From positions 1,736,001 to 1,800,000 of the forward strand of contig NZ_CP034159.1 in assembly GCF_003860585.1 (NCBI RefSeq): DNA of 64,000 bases, in the 5' to 3' direction. This document shows, piece by piece, positions 18,290 through 27,796 of the stretch (its first letter is position 1; the number at the start of each line of letters is the position of its first letter). The position numbers and the translations under genes are program-made. The notes below the pieces were generated by a model that had not been told where the DNA came from, searched no databases, and was given only the letters and a program-made list of their open reading frames with translations. This DNA is from Kaistella carnis. Its GTDB lineage: Bacteria; Bacteroidota; Bacteroidia; Flavobacteriales; Weeksellaceae.

Positions 18290-20536
18290 TTAAATTCCTT
18301 TCCATTTTTTAGTTCCAAAGCTTGGATCGTCCCAAGTGCTTTCTATAATTTTTCGAGGCTCAACAATAAACCTTACTGGTTTTTTATCCCCAATTGGCAA
18401 ATCGGGAATGTTGTCTATTAAATCTTGTATTGGTTTCGTATTCTTTCCTGAATTAAATGTAAAGCATCCCACGGAAAAACGTGGAGAATATTGATGAAGT
18501 GCAACACCACCTCTTGAACCATCTGGTCCCTCAATACCATTTTCAGAAGCAGCTGATTTACTTTCAGAATCAATTACATAAATTTTATATTTCTGCCCGG
18601 AAACACCTGGTACCAAAAAATACTCACCCGGAGGAATTTCATTATACTGACCAAATCTTTTATCAGAATGTTTTAAAATTTTTCCTTTAGAAGTTGATGT
18701 TTGATGTGTATCTCTACTTAAATATGTTGTGTAGTCAGGTGAAGGAAGTTGATTATCTTTTTCTAAATCATAATATGTTTTCAAAGACATGTCTTTAAAT
18801 ACAATAGTTTTATACATAACCCAAGAAAATTCAGTTGGTTTAAAAGCATCCTTTTCTATTTTTGTATCCGTACCTGAAACTACTACAACTGTTCCATTTT
18901 CATCAGAAATATTAATTTTTCCTTTTGGTTTACATTTTTCTACTTCTAAAATTTCAACAGCTTTTTTGAAGAATCTTTTTCTTTCATCTAATCCTGCTAA
19001 CGCCGGATTTATAAGTGAGGTTACAATTTTTACTGCAGAATCGCTAATTTCAGTTGCAACTCCAGTTATATTTTTTTGTTTCCAAAAAGCTAATCCAGAA
19101 AGGATTGCATCCTTTTGGTTATTCTTTAATTTGTATGGATTATCATTATCAATCCAAGTTACATCAACTCCAAAAGTTTTTTTAGCGACACTTTTCAGAG
19201 AAGAATAATTATCACGCCAAGTAATTTGCTTATATCCTTTTCCACTATATCTCCAACCATCATCTTTATCGGTATTATGATTTCCATTCGGATGAGTTTT
19301 CCCGTAAATAGCATTTGCAACTTCTTTCCAATTGGCGGAATTAAGTGATAAATCTGACAACCTTTTAGATTCTATTTGTTGCTTTTCCAACGTGCCAAAC
19401 TGTTTAAAATAAGAATAGAACAACTTTCGCATTCTTTCAGGATTTGTATATTTAAAGCGTTCTTGAAGATCATAAAATTTGGTTTCTTGAGAAATTTGTG
19501 CTAAGAAATGTGCTTTTGTTATACATGTATTTATTCCTGCTTTTTTTCTGTACTCATTTAAATATGGTAAAGCAGATCTAATAAAAGTATCATCTTTGAT
19601 TAGAGATGTTTCTTTTCCATATTTATCTTTTTTACCAACACAAATTCCTTTAATTTGTTTTAAGGTAATATCGTTTTTACATCTCGGGCAACCACCAATA
19701 CTATCTTTCTCAGTTTGCTGATTATCAATACTCGTCGCCGTTAGTACTTTTTCAACAGCATCCACAACATACTTCCAGCCTTCTCCCAAAACTTCAGAAC
19801 CTTTACTTAAAATGCCGTCAGAATCTTCTTTTTTTGGTGCGTTAGAATTTGCATCACTCGCTTCTACCGCGCCTTTATTTGTCGCTTTTTTATTTTCATA
19901 TACGGCTGTAACAAAAAAGTTCTTTGTTGTATTTTCTTTGGCCATGAAATAATCCATCAAGGTGGGTTGTGAAGCGTATTCCATTAAACTGAATTTCACT
20001 TCTGCAATTCCGTTTTTATCTACTCTTGCTTTCTTGGGCTTTTTGTATTTGTCCTCCTCTTTTGCTCCTTCTTCCCAAAGATAAAAAGTAATTTCTCTTC
20101 CAACTAAATTGGCAGTTCTTGCCTGCGCCGATAAGGATTCATTAAAATCCGCCTTGTTTACATTGGCTTTCCCACGGTTTAATAAAATAACACGACCTAT
20201 TGAAGGTTCTTTTGCAGTTCTTGGCGTCACGATTAGTGTTGCAAAAAATTTATTTTCTACCTGATTTAATAAATTTTTTCCTTCCTGATGTACTTCTATT
20301 TTATACGGGATTCCAACTACTTTCTCTCCAAAAGTGTACGGAACTTTCTTGCCATATTTTATATTTTTAGCCACCGGAATCCAAGTACCTTTTTCTTTTT
20401 TAGACAAAGTCCAGATATATTTCCCTTGTTCTTCTTTAAAAAAGGGGGAGGGACTAATTGCAAAGAGACCACTACCAACTTCATAGAAAGTTTTTTCTTC
20501 GGCTTTGGGTGCTGTATTTCCTTTAATTACATTCAT
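18290..20536 (-). CDS. T6SS effector: shared N-module + GH19-like + L,D-transpeptidase-like
   Basis: 748 residues. Residues 1-220 are the N-terminal module shared with the effectors at 22037 and 29997 (a WTLSKKEKG strand, YTFGEKVVG, and FYLWEEG). About 320-530 resembles a glycoside hydrolase 19 (chitinase/lysozyme) domain, with AQISQETKFYDL (candidate Glu351) and YSGKGYKQITWRDNY. About 565-735 resembles an L,D-transpeptidase-type domain with His681, Ser688 and Cys691 in HQYSPRFSVGC. Known T6SS effectors such as Tlde1 use a related Cys/His fold. Predicted to attack glycan strands and peptides in the periplasm. It begins 11 bases after a broken PAAR-like gene. Confidence 0.75.
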   Translation of the reverse strand: MNVIKGNTAPKAEEKTFYEVGSGLFAISPSPFFKEEQGKYIWTLSKKEKGTWIPVAKNIKYGKKVPYTFGEKVVGIPYKIEVHQEGKNLLNQVENKFFATLIVTPRTAKEPSIGRVILLNRGKANVNKADFNESLSAQARTANLVGREITFYLWEEGAKEEDKYKKPKKARVDKNGIAEVKFSLMEYASQPTLMDYFMAKENTTKNFFVTAVYENKKATNKGAVEASDANSNAPKKEDSDGILSKGSEVLGEGWKYVVDAVEKVLTATSIDNQQTEKDSIGGCPRCKNDITLKQIKGICVGKKDKYGKETSLIKDDTFIRSALPYLNEYRKKAGINTCITKAHFLAQISQETKFYDLQERFKYTNPERMRKLFYSYFKQFGTLEKQQIESKRLSDLSLNSANWKEVANAIYGKTHPNGNHNTDKDDGWRYSGKGYKQITWRDNYSSLKSVAKKTFGVDVTWIDNDNPYKLKNNQKDAILSGLAFWKQKNITGVATEISDSAVKIVTSLINPALAGLDERKRFFKKAVEILEVEKCKPKGKINISDENGTVVVVSGTDTKIEKDAFKPTEFSWVMYKTIVFKDMSLKTYYDLEKDNQLPSPDYTTYLSRDTHQTSTSKGKILKHSDKRFGQYNEIPPGEYFLVPGVSGQKYKIYVIDSESKSAASENGIEGPDGSRGGVALHQYSPRFSVGCFTFNSGKNTKPIQDLIDNIPDLPIGDKKPVRFIVEPRKIIESTWDDPSFGTKKWKGI

Positions 20537-20547
20537 AGCTTTACAAT

Positions 20548-20902
20548 TTATTCTACTTCAAAATCATCTGGATTTACTTCCTCCTGAAACTCATCATAAT
20601 CCACCACCGGATTATAGATTTCCTGCTCCTTCGGATTCGCATTTGCCGCGTTGCTTTTCCCCGCCTCACTTTGCTGACCATGTTTCATCACCGTAATCTT
20701 TCCACCGATGGAGCACCTCAATTCTGAAGCTTCGGTTACGGCGAGATAATCGGCCTGTCCTTCTGCATCGTTCCAGTAATGTTTTTGGTGGCTCGTAACT
20801 TTGAAATTGGGGAAGGTTGTGCCTTTGTCGCACATCGCTTTTCCCTTTGGGGATCATAAAATGTACTTCATCATAAATGTCAAAGATCTGATTCTTCTCC
20901 AA
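20548..20902 (-). pseudogene. PAAR-like DUF4280 gene with frameshift and internal deletion
   Basis: Starts at 20902 without the long acidic leader of its paralogues. It reaches FMIPKGK, then slips frame by one extra A compared with the copies at 24305 and 32587. Downstream, 48 codons (144 bases) are missing between two copies of cttcggtta that stand 144 bases apart in the intact gene. The deletion removes the NPPAAPFGSC and CTFAPAGKW part. The tail from 20835 stays open to the end (95 residues). A functional spike tip is unlikely. Confidence 0.8.
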
Positions 20903-20945
20903 AAAATAAAAAACTGCTCGGAAAAAGCAGTTTTTTATTGAAATT

Positions 20946-22025
20946 TTATTTGCTTTTAATTCTACTTTTATGAATGTATCCTTCTTTTCCTTCTTTAGTT
21001 TTTACTAAAAACCAATCACCAGAATTGTCTATAACTTCGATATTTTCACCAGATTTTACTTTTTGTAAAACTTCTGATGTTGCAAGTTTGTCTTTTCTAA
21101 GATTAGTATAGCCGTCGGAATCTTGAATTTTATTTGCCTTGAATTTCGCTAATAATAAATTTGAAATCATATTTATTTTAGAATTTGAAATTAAATAACT
21201 TTCATATCCATCCGTTTTATTTTCTTTTATTTTTTCTTTAACTTCATTTTCAGTGTAGGATATAATATCTATATCTTTCTTTGAAACAATGTAATTATTT
21301 TCAATTAATATCTTTACTGCAATAAAATCTTCTTGCTTAATAGCCAAACTCATTATATCGGTTAGTCTTGAAGAATCAATTTTATAAGTCTTAATAAAAT
21401 ATTGCAACCAACCGCTATTTGTATAATATTGTAAATCGAAAAAAGTTTCATTATTAATTAAATATGATAAATTTTTAATATCAAAACTCGCTAAATCTGC
21501 ATGTTGTTTTTCATATAATTCTAATTTATTTTTGAAGTCTGTAACTTCCCGTCTGTTATCAGTTTTTAAATCATTGGGGCTAAATTCTATATTAGTTCCT
21601 TCATTAAATAAATCTGAAAATTTTATTGCATTCATTTTATGATTTTTTTTATTAGTATTTTTGAAATAACATTCCATTATATTTTCCCATATTTTCTTTT
21701 TATAAATTAGGTTTTGGGGATGTTCAATATCATTTGTTATATCTAATAGTTTTTGTTGTTTCTTATCAATAACAAGCCAGCCTACTGTATTTTCATTAGT
21801 AATATTGTCTTTTACAAATAATTTTAAAGTTGCTTTGTTTGAATCTATATCTTCTATTTCAACATCCATTTTATTTTTAAATGGATTTGTGATGTTTGAA
21901 GTAATAACAAATTCTTTTAGAATATCATGGCAATCATTTTTTTTTATAATGATTAGTTTATCTTCCTTTTGTCCTTTACAAGAATTTATTATGAACAAGG
22001 ATATTGGTAATAATATATATTTCAT
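20946..22025 (-). CDS. Immunity lipoprotein with C-terminal SH3b domain
   Basis: 359 residues with lipobox SLFIINSC. The N-terminal 290 residues are helical in places and not recognised. The C-terminal 65 residues are an SH3b domain (DGYTNLRKDK, NSGDWFLVKT) almost the same as that at 17104. It follows the 749-residue effector by 11 bases and is taken as its immunity protein. Confidence 0.75.
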   Translation of the reverse strand: MKYILLPISLFIINSCKGQKEDKLIIIKKNDCHDILKEFVITSNITNPFKNKMDVEIEDIDSNKATLKLFVKDNITNENTVGWLVIDKKQQKLLDITNDIEHPQNLIYKKKIWENIMECYFKNTNKKNHKMNAIKFSDLFNEGTNIEFSPNDLKTDNRREVTDFKNKLELYEKQHADLASFDIKNLSYLINNETFFDLQYYTNSGWLQYFIKTYKIDSSRLTDIMSLAIKQEDFIAVKILIENNYIVSKKDIDIISYTENEVKEKIKENKTDGYESYLISNSKINMISNLLLAKFKANKIQDSDGYTNLRKDKLATSEVLQKVKSGENIEVIDNSGDWFLVKTKEGKEGYIHKSRIKSK

Positions 22026-22036
22026 AGTTTTATTTT

Positions 22037-24286
22037 TTAAAATCCGTCTACAATTCTAGGTTTTATACCTTTTAGAGATTCTCTATATGCTTCTTGTGCT
22101 ATAGCATTATCCTTATTAAACCAGCGTGCATAATTTCCATCATATCTTTTAATATATTCTGCTTTATATTCCATTCCCGCCAAAACAGTTGGCAATTTTA
22201 CAAATGTTTTTGGTTTATTTGTTTGTTGCACATTTCCCCCTTTTCCGCTCAGTCCAGCACCTTCCATTGCACTCCAAGTTCCTATTGGAGTATGTTCAGG
22301 GTGATTTTTATACGTTGTAGAGTCCCATCCATAATATGGAGCACTTCCAAAAACTTCCATCCCACCAGTTCCACAATGTTTATATTGTTTTGAAGTAAAA
22401 TGTGCTGTTTCTAATCTGTACATTTTTTCCACAATAACTGCAATGTCTTTACCATACTTATCGTGTATTATCCGTAATGCTTTTCTTGCATCTTCTTCAT
22501 TAAAAAGTTTTTCGTCTTTAGATATCTCTGGAAGATTATCAACCAGAACAAAAACCTTTACTTCTTCTTTAAATTCAGATGGTTTTACAATAACTTTTCC
22601 ATTACTTGAATATCCTCTCCTACCATAAACACCTGTAAGTTCTGGAACTATGGTTTCCAAATAATTATTCAAAGAATGGTACACGTATTTGTAATTAGTC
22701 GCACTTAAATCTTTTATCTCTGTCGAATAACTAGAGTGGTTTGTACCATCACTTGCTCTAATTCCTACGCATCCTATTAAATCTTTTGATTTCCAAGGAT
22801 CTATTGAAATAGATCCTCTATTTCCTAAAGTCATTGCACCACTTGAAACTTCTTTTGATATATCTTCAACTATTTTTAAGTTTGAAGTAGTATCACTTAC
22901 AATTCTATATCTAAAACTTTCCTTTTTTGCATGATTCCAGGCCTGCATATATCTTAACCTATATAGCGATGTGATTGTATTTGGTGGCAATGGTCCACTT
23001 TTACCATAATCTTTGTTGTTAGTTTGGGCGTGTCTGGCAACTGTTAAAATAGTAGATTCGGCATTCTCATGTGTTTGGTTCTCCAGGTCCTGTTTTAGTT
23101 TTTTTACAGCTTCGCCTATTTTACTACCTCTATAAATGTACATTTTATAAAGTGGGAATGCACTTTTACCATTTGGAAGTTTTTTACAATAAAGTTTTCC
23201 TCCTTCTTTGTATTCATTCATCCCATTAAATCCACCATAATCAGGATAGGAAGTTATTTTATCACTTTTATTGACTTTAATTTCTGTCGCGATTTCACTT
23301 GAAATATAGAGGACTGCTTCTTTACCTAAGCCAGTTATCTTTTCAAATTTTTCTTTTGGTTTTTCCACTTTCTTAACCTCAGAAGTTCCTTTCCCTTCCG
23401 GTTTAGGTGTCGTTGGTGATTTTTCCATAACCGCTGTTCCTAAGCTTTCTGCCCAATCCCATATTTCGCCGCCTGTTTGTGAAACACTATCAGTAAAACT
23501 ATCCCATATTCCCTTTTCTTCTTTCTTACTTGGAGGTTTCTGAGCAGCCGGGGAACTTTTAGCTTTCGGTTTTGCCGGAGTCTGTGGTGAAGTTGTTCTT
23601 GACGTTGATTGCTGCGGATAAGGATTTTTTACGTTGACATTATTTGTCGCATGCTTGTTTGTTTTGTAATATTCCACCGTGACGTAGAACTCCAGTTTGC
23701 AATCGGCTTCGCCTTGCGCCGCTTTCAACATTAATGCCGTAGTGAGCGAAAATTCTGCTACAGCAATCCCATTTTTATTTACTTTTGCTTTTTTCGCATC
23801 AATGGCACGGTTACTCGTATTGTGACCTGCTCCTTTTGCATCGTCTTCCCAAAGTGTAAAAACGAGTTCTTTTCCCAACATGTTCACACAATTGGCGCGA
23901 GCGCGGAGCTTTTCCATAAAACTGAACAAAGTGCCTTTTGTATCGTCAACATAAAAAAGTTCGACTTTATTTATTTTCGGAGTTTTTGCAGGCTTAGGCG
24001 TAATGATGAGTCCACCCCCTTCCGGTTTATATAAGTAAGCTTCCAGGCGATAGGTTTCTCCGGCGGCAGCTTCGCCAAAAGTAAAATCACTCTCTCCAAT
24101 TTTTTTGATATTGGTAGAAGTAAATTTTCCGTTCTTCCGTTTTTTATACAATTCCCAGGTAACTTTTGCGGGATTTTTTTCGGAAGCAGACGTAGCCGGA
24201 TACCATGAAGCAATCTTATAATTATATTTTTGGCCCACTACTGGAATGATATTTCCAGAAACTGCTGATACTCCTTTCTTTGCCAT
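22037..24286 (-). CDS. T6SS effector with shared N-module and putative double peptidoglycan-hydrolase end
   Basis: 749 residues. The first 220 form the shared module: VTWELYKKR, FTFGEAAAGETY, and LVFTLWEDDAKGAGHNT, nearly the same as in the 857-residue effector. A Pro/Lys/Ser-rich linker follows (about 223-315). Residues 320-580 contain IGCVGIR (Cys506), reminiscent of the Ser-Gly-Cys motif of L,D-transpeptidase-like enzymes, but this is weak. Residues 595-749 look like a lysozyme-type domain with YRLETAHF (candidate Glu626) and YYGWDS. It lies 18 bases after a PAAR-like gene and before a lipoprotein gene. Confidence 0.65.
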   Translation of the reverse strand: MAKKGVSAVSGNIIPVVGQKYNYKIASWYPATSASEKNPAKVTWELYKKRKNGKFTSTNIKKIGESDFTFGEAAAGETYRLEAYLYKPEGGGLIITPKPAKTPKINKVELFYVDDTKGTLFSFMEKLRARANCVNMLGKELVFTLWEDDAKGAGHNTSNRAIDAKKAKVNKNGIAVAEFSLTTALMLKAAQGEADCKLEFYVTVEYYKTNKHATNNVNVKNPYPQQSTSRTTSPQTPAKPKAKSSPAAQKPPSKKEEKGIWDSFTDSVSQTGGEIWDWAESLGTAVMEKSPTTPKPEGKGTSEVKKVEKPKEKFEKITGLGKEAVLYISSEIATEIKVNKSDKITSYPDYGGFNGMNEYKEGGKLYCKKLPNGKSAFPLYKMYIYRGSKIGEAVKKLKQDLENQTHENAESTILTVARHAQTNNKDYGKSGPLPPNTITSLYRLRYMQAWNHAKKESFRYRIVSDTTSNLKIVEDISKEVSSGAMTLGNRGSISIDPWKSKDLIGCVGIRASDGTNHSSYSTEIKDLSATNYKYVYHSLNNYLETIVPELTGVYGRRGYSSNGKVIVKPSEFKEEVKVFVLVDNLPEISKDEKLFNEEDARKALRIIHDKYGKDIAVIVEKMYRLETAHFTSKQYKHCGTGGMEVFGSAPYYGWDSTTYKNHPEHTPIGTWSAMEGAGLSGKGGNVQQTNKPKTFVKLPTVLAGMEYKAEYIKRYDGNYARWFNKDNAIAQEAYRESLKGIKPRIVDGF

Positions 24287-24304
24287 AACTTTTCTTTTTA
24301 AATG

Positions 24305-24991
24305 TTACCAGACTTCTGCTTCATTACCATTAATCTCCTCCTGAAACTCCTCAAAATACACTAAAGGATTGTAGACGTGCTGTTCTTTCGCACTGGCTTT
24401 TTTAACATTACTCTTCCCCGCCTCACTTTGCTGCCCATGCTTTAGCACCGTAATTTTTCCACCAATGATACACATTAGTTCTGAGGCTTCCGTTAGACAA
24501 CTTTTGCCCATCACTTTTACTTTCTTATACGGCTTTTGCCATTTTCCGGCTGGTGCGAAAGTGCAGGGATTGCCATTCTTCACCGAGCAGCTGCCAAAGG
24601 GTGCAGCCGGCGGATTAAAAGTAAGATCATCTTCGGTTACGGCGAGATAATCGGCCTGTCCTTCTGCATCGTTCCAGTAATGTTTTTGGTGGCTCGTAAC
24701 TTTAAAATTGGGGAAGGTTGTGCCTTTGTCGCACATCGCTTTGCCCTTTGGGATGACAAAATATTTGCCGTCGTGTTCGCTGGATTGACTTCCGCTTTCC
24801 TTTTTCTCCTTTTCTTCTTCGTTTTCACAGCTTTTTCCCTCTTCGGGATTCTGTGCAGCATTTGGTTCTTCTGAATCTAAATCTTCATTTGAACTGAGAG
24901 CTCCGCCCCCATCATATCCCATCGAAACATCGTTATACTCATCTTCACCGTCTGGTAAACCGCTGAAAGGCTCAACCAAATCTGCCTCCAA
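24305..24991 (-). CDS. PAAR-like spike tip protein (DUF4280), 5' end lost
   Basis: 228 residues read from a TTG at 24991. No ATG lies between it and the in-frame stop upstream, so the true start has probably been removed. An acidic linker precedes the DUF4280 domain (about 75-200), with GKAMCDKGT, NPPAAPFGSC, CTFAPAGKW and KSCLTEASELMC. PAAR-like proteins of this family cap the VgrG spike and carry effectors. The following gene is an effector. The middle is nearly identical in DNA to the copy at 32587-33336. The repeat at 25013-25107 abuts the lost end. Confidence 0.75.
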   Translation of the reverse strand: MEADLVEPFSGLPDGEDEYNDVSMGYDGGGALSSNEDLDSEEPNAAQNPEEGKSCENEEEKEKKESGSQSSEHDGKYFVIPKGKAMCDKGTTFPNFKVTSHQKHYWNDAEGQADYLAVTEDDLTFNPPAAPFGSCSVKNGNPCTFAPAGKWQKPYKKVKVMGKSCLTEASELMCIIGGKITVLKHGQQSEAGKSNVKKASAKEQHVYNPLVYFEEFQEEINGNEAEVW

Positions 24992-25012
24992 ATCCGGAGA
25001 AAATTTTTCGTC

Positions 25013-25107
25013 TCCCTTTTGTTTTGCTTAAATTGTCGCTAATCTAACAGCTAAAGATTAAATTTCAATCTCAGCAAAGAAATGCTGATGGTCTATAACT
25101 ATTTCTT
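25013..25107. repeat. Dispersed ~93-bp repeat, copy 2
   Basis: Matches 15247-15339. It lies between the 3' end of the immunity gene at 25194 and the truncated start of the PAAR-like gene. Confidence 0.75.
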
Positions 25108-25193
25108 TTTAGTACATTAAGGAAATATAAGGTCTTTTCCTCGGCAAGCAGAGATTAACACCAACATATAAATAGCTATTCATATTAACGTTC

Positions 25194-26027
25194 CTACAGA
25201 AATAAGGTTTTTATAACTTTACCTTTATCATATGTTTTTATTTGATCTACAGGTCCATCAACAGAAAAATTCCATTCTCCATTTCTGATGCCGGAATTAT
25301 AATTTCCATCTTCGATTACATTTTTCCCATACTCAACGGAATATTTTTTCTCTATCCAATAACCATTCTTTAAATGGTTTTTGGTATCTCCTTTAAGCTC
25401 GTATTCCAATACATCATTATTCTCCTTTCTACCCCATTTTTGATCGATTTTTTGTTTATCAAAATAATCCAAGAAAACCCCGTCTACCATTTTAAACGTT
25501 AAATTTTTGTAATCGTTACTACTGGCGAATTTTATGTTTATTTGATTGTCTTCAATTTCGGTAGTTCTTTGATAATTTTCTTCTGACTTTAATTCTTCAT
25601 AAACAATCATGCTGTTATACTCATTTGAGGAGTTTTCATTTAATAATATAATCCCCTCATATTTTCCATCTTCATAATTAATTTTAAAATAATATGATGT
25701 AAATTTAGAGTTCTCAATCGTGAAAACTTTATAATCATAAAATTGCAGCAAATCACTGTTTGAAGACACAAAAACATCCCACATATAGGGTCTTTCAGTT
25801 TGTCTAGAAAGCGCAATTTTTAATGTGTTTTTTAATTCAGTTATTTTTTTTTGATCTAAAATTTCGCTACCAATCAGACTTTTTTCAACAAAGTTTATCA
25901 GATATGTATCAATATGACTTTTTTGATCTTTCAATCTTTCCTTTCCATCAAATTGAGAGATGGCAACATTTTCCGGTTTACATTTTTGAATTTGGATTAA
26001 AAGGAGGAGGCACAAAATAAATTTCAT
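25194..26027 (-). CDS. Immunity lipoprotein with MORN-like repeats
   Basis: 277 residues with a lipoprotein signal (LLLIQIQKC). The C-terminal part has MORN-like strands (KNGYWIEKKY, EDGNYNSGIRNGEWNF). Its start overlaps the stop of the toxin tail by one base (TAATG), so the pair is translationally coupled. It is probably the cognate immunity protein of the LAS-type peptidase. A truncated copy lies at 11996-12303. Confidence 0.7.
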   Translation of the reverse strand: MKFILCLLLLIQIQKCKPENVAISQFDGKERLKDQKSHIDTYLINFVEKSLIGSEILDQKKITELKNTLKIALSRQTERPYMWDVFVSSNSDLLQFYDYKVFTIENSKFTSYYFKINYEDGKYEGIILLNENSSNEYNSMIVYEELKSEENYQRTTEIEDNQINIKFASSNDYKNLTFKMVDGVFLDYFDKQKIDQKWGRKENNDVLEYELKGDTKNHLKNGYWIEKKYSVEYGKNVIEDGNYNSGIRNGEWNFSVDGPVDQIKTYDKGKVIKTLFL

Positions 26028-26377
26028 TATGTAGTTTCTTTTAAAGTTGGTTTAAACCCCTGAATATGCAGGTGATCGTTATGATTATTGTCTTTATCAT
26101 TGGTAGCGTGATTCAATAGTTTTTCTTTTTTATCGCCATAATATTGTGATAACATGCTTTTCCAACCAAATTTATATAAAGCGTCGTTAAAGTTGTTTTG
26201 TCTTTCTGCATCCAACCCTTTCCATCCGGTCAATTCCCCGTTGTTAAACAGATTTGTTGACCCTCCTTTTTTATCTTTTCTGAGGTAGCGCAAATCTCCA
26301 TTCATCCCATTTTTATGAGACATAATTCCCTCAAAAGACTCTCCTTTCTCAATACTGAAATCGTTAAAAAAAGTCAT
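26027..26377 (-). CDS. Orphan LAS-type murein peptidase toxin tail
   Basis: 116 residues matching the metal site of M15/M74-like LAS peptidases: His21-x6-Asp28 in SHKNGMNGDLRY, and DHLHIQG with His102 and His104. These enzymes cut peptide cross-links in peptidoglycan. An in-frame stop lies five codons upstream of the ATG and no delivery domain is encoded, so this is a detached C-terminal toxin. Both zinc motifs are intact, unlike the two decayed relatives at 12304 and 16684. It may be expressed alone, or it may be a reservoir that can recombine onto an upstream effector. Confidence 0.65.
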   Translation of the reverse strand: MTFFNDFSIEKGESFEGIMSHKNGMNGDLRYLRKDKKGGSTNLFNNGELTGWKGLDAERQNNFNDALYKFGWKSMLSQYYGDKKEKLLNHATNDKDNNHNDHLHIQGFKPTLKETT

Positions 26378-26430
26378 TATTAGCGTATTTTAATATCGCA
26401 GGTAAATCCTAAGGTTTATTAAAATTTATC

Positions 26431-27501
26431 TCAGTCACATCGCTCAAGAATGACAGGAGTGCGACCGCCATTTTCACTGATTAATAAGAAATCTTTTCCT
26501 GCAAACTCTAATTTTTGTTTTTTTATATTGTACAAACCAGTCCAAAGCAATTCTGCTTTGCCATCGTTTTTAATAATGAATTGACCGATGACTTTTTCTT
26601 TTGAAATCTCTTCATCTACGATCATTAATTGATCTTTATAATAAGCTTGTTGGGAAGATAAACTTGCGTATTTAAGATTGTACGCGTTCTTGTTTGCTGC
26701 TTTTTCAACTTTTAAGTTAATGAAAATCGCATTGTTACTATTTAAAGATAAAAACCCAGTTGCATTATTAATATCTAAAGTAGTTAACTCATTTCTACAA
26801 TCTACCGCCCAATTCCCATTTAATTTAACTATGTTCTGTTCTTCTTCAACGGTCTCCTTTTGATTTGAAAATAGGTTTGGGAATTCAGAAGTGAAATAGT
26901 CACTATCGTAATAAGGAGGTAATTTTTCTACAATCACACCTTCCTTAACCTTTTCCCAAATTTTTGTGTGGTTGTTGTAATAAAAAATATCGGCTTTTGC
27001 ATTCTTGGTCAAATAAATGCTTTCGACAGTACACCCATTATTTTTTTCTAAGAATTTTTCTTTAACCCAAACTGCGAAGATGTTATAATTTGCAAAATCA
27101 TCACTAATCAATTTTTTTATTTTAGGTGAATCTTTGGTAAAATTATGGGTGTTAAAATCAATTTTGCTGTAAAATTCTTTTTCCCAAAAAGTTTTGTCAT
27201 CTTTTGATTTTGGTATATAATGAATTGAAAAATACCCTTCATCTGCGCAATCTAGGTAACGTTGAAAAGGATGATCAGAAATATTTGACTCGTCAATGAC
27301 TAATTCAAATGGAGATTTAAATTTTTTGCTAAAAAAGTTGATATCATCATTTTTCGCAGCATTATTTTTTACTAAAATATTCTCTTTTAAATCTTGCTGC
27401 GCAACGCTATTTTTCTGCTCTTCACAACTATATAAAATCGTAAGTAAAGTTATAAAAAGAGCTATTATTTTTCTACTATAAAGTATTTCCATTCTCATCA
27501 A
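26431..27501 (-). CDS. Putative immunity lipoprotein, duplicate B
   Basis: 356 residues with lipobox LLTILYSC. From about residue 53 it is nearly identical to the protein at 12690-13772, but the signal peptide and linker are different. ATG codons at 27501, 27498 and 27492 are possible starts. MEILYS at 27492 fits the signal best. Function not recognised. It is followed 53 bases later by the orphan peptidase tail, the same order as at 12-13.8 kb. Confidence 0.6.
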   Translation of the reverse strand: MMRMEILYSRKIIALFITLLTILYSCEEQKNSVAQQDLKENILVKNNAAKNDDINFFSKKFKSPFELVIDESNISDHPFQRYLDCADEGYFSIHYIPKSKDDKTFWEKEFYSKIDFNTHNFTKDSPKIKKLISDDFANYNIFAVWVKEKFLEKNNGCTVESIYLTKNAKADIFYYNNHTKIWEKVKEGVIVEKLPPYYDSDYFTSEFPNLFSNQKETVEEEQNIVKLNGNWAVDCRNELTTLDINNATGFLSLNSNNAIFINLKVEKAANKNAYNLKYASLSSQQAYYKDQLMIVDEEISKEKVIGQFIIKNDGKAELLWTGLYNIKKQKLEFAGKDFLLISENGGRTPVILERCD

Positions 27502-27796
27502 ATTTAGTTTTCATGTAATCTAATATAAGTTAATAATTTTATCATTGTTTTCACCGTCATATTCCTATCAATCAACTGCTTTGATTTTTTTATTATCGTA
27601 ATAAATTACATTAAACGTATTAGTTTTTATTTTAGTAATGTTTTAAGACTCTGTTTTTAAAATTGCTTTTTTGAAAAGAAAATGATGCAAATGCGCGCAG
27701 AAATGTTATATATAAAAAAATTTATACATTATTTATATTTTAATCAGACCATTGACTAACCAAACAACAGACTTCGCATAAAGCTTTGAAAATTTT

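Noticed and set aside
20288..20696. Plus-strand frames over the effector/PAAR-like junction
   Set aside because: Opposite to clear coding sequence, rich in Phe/Ser from AT-rich antisense.
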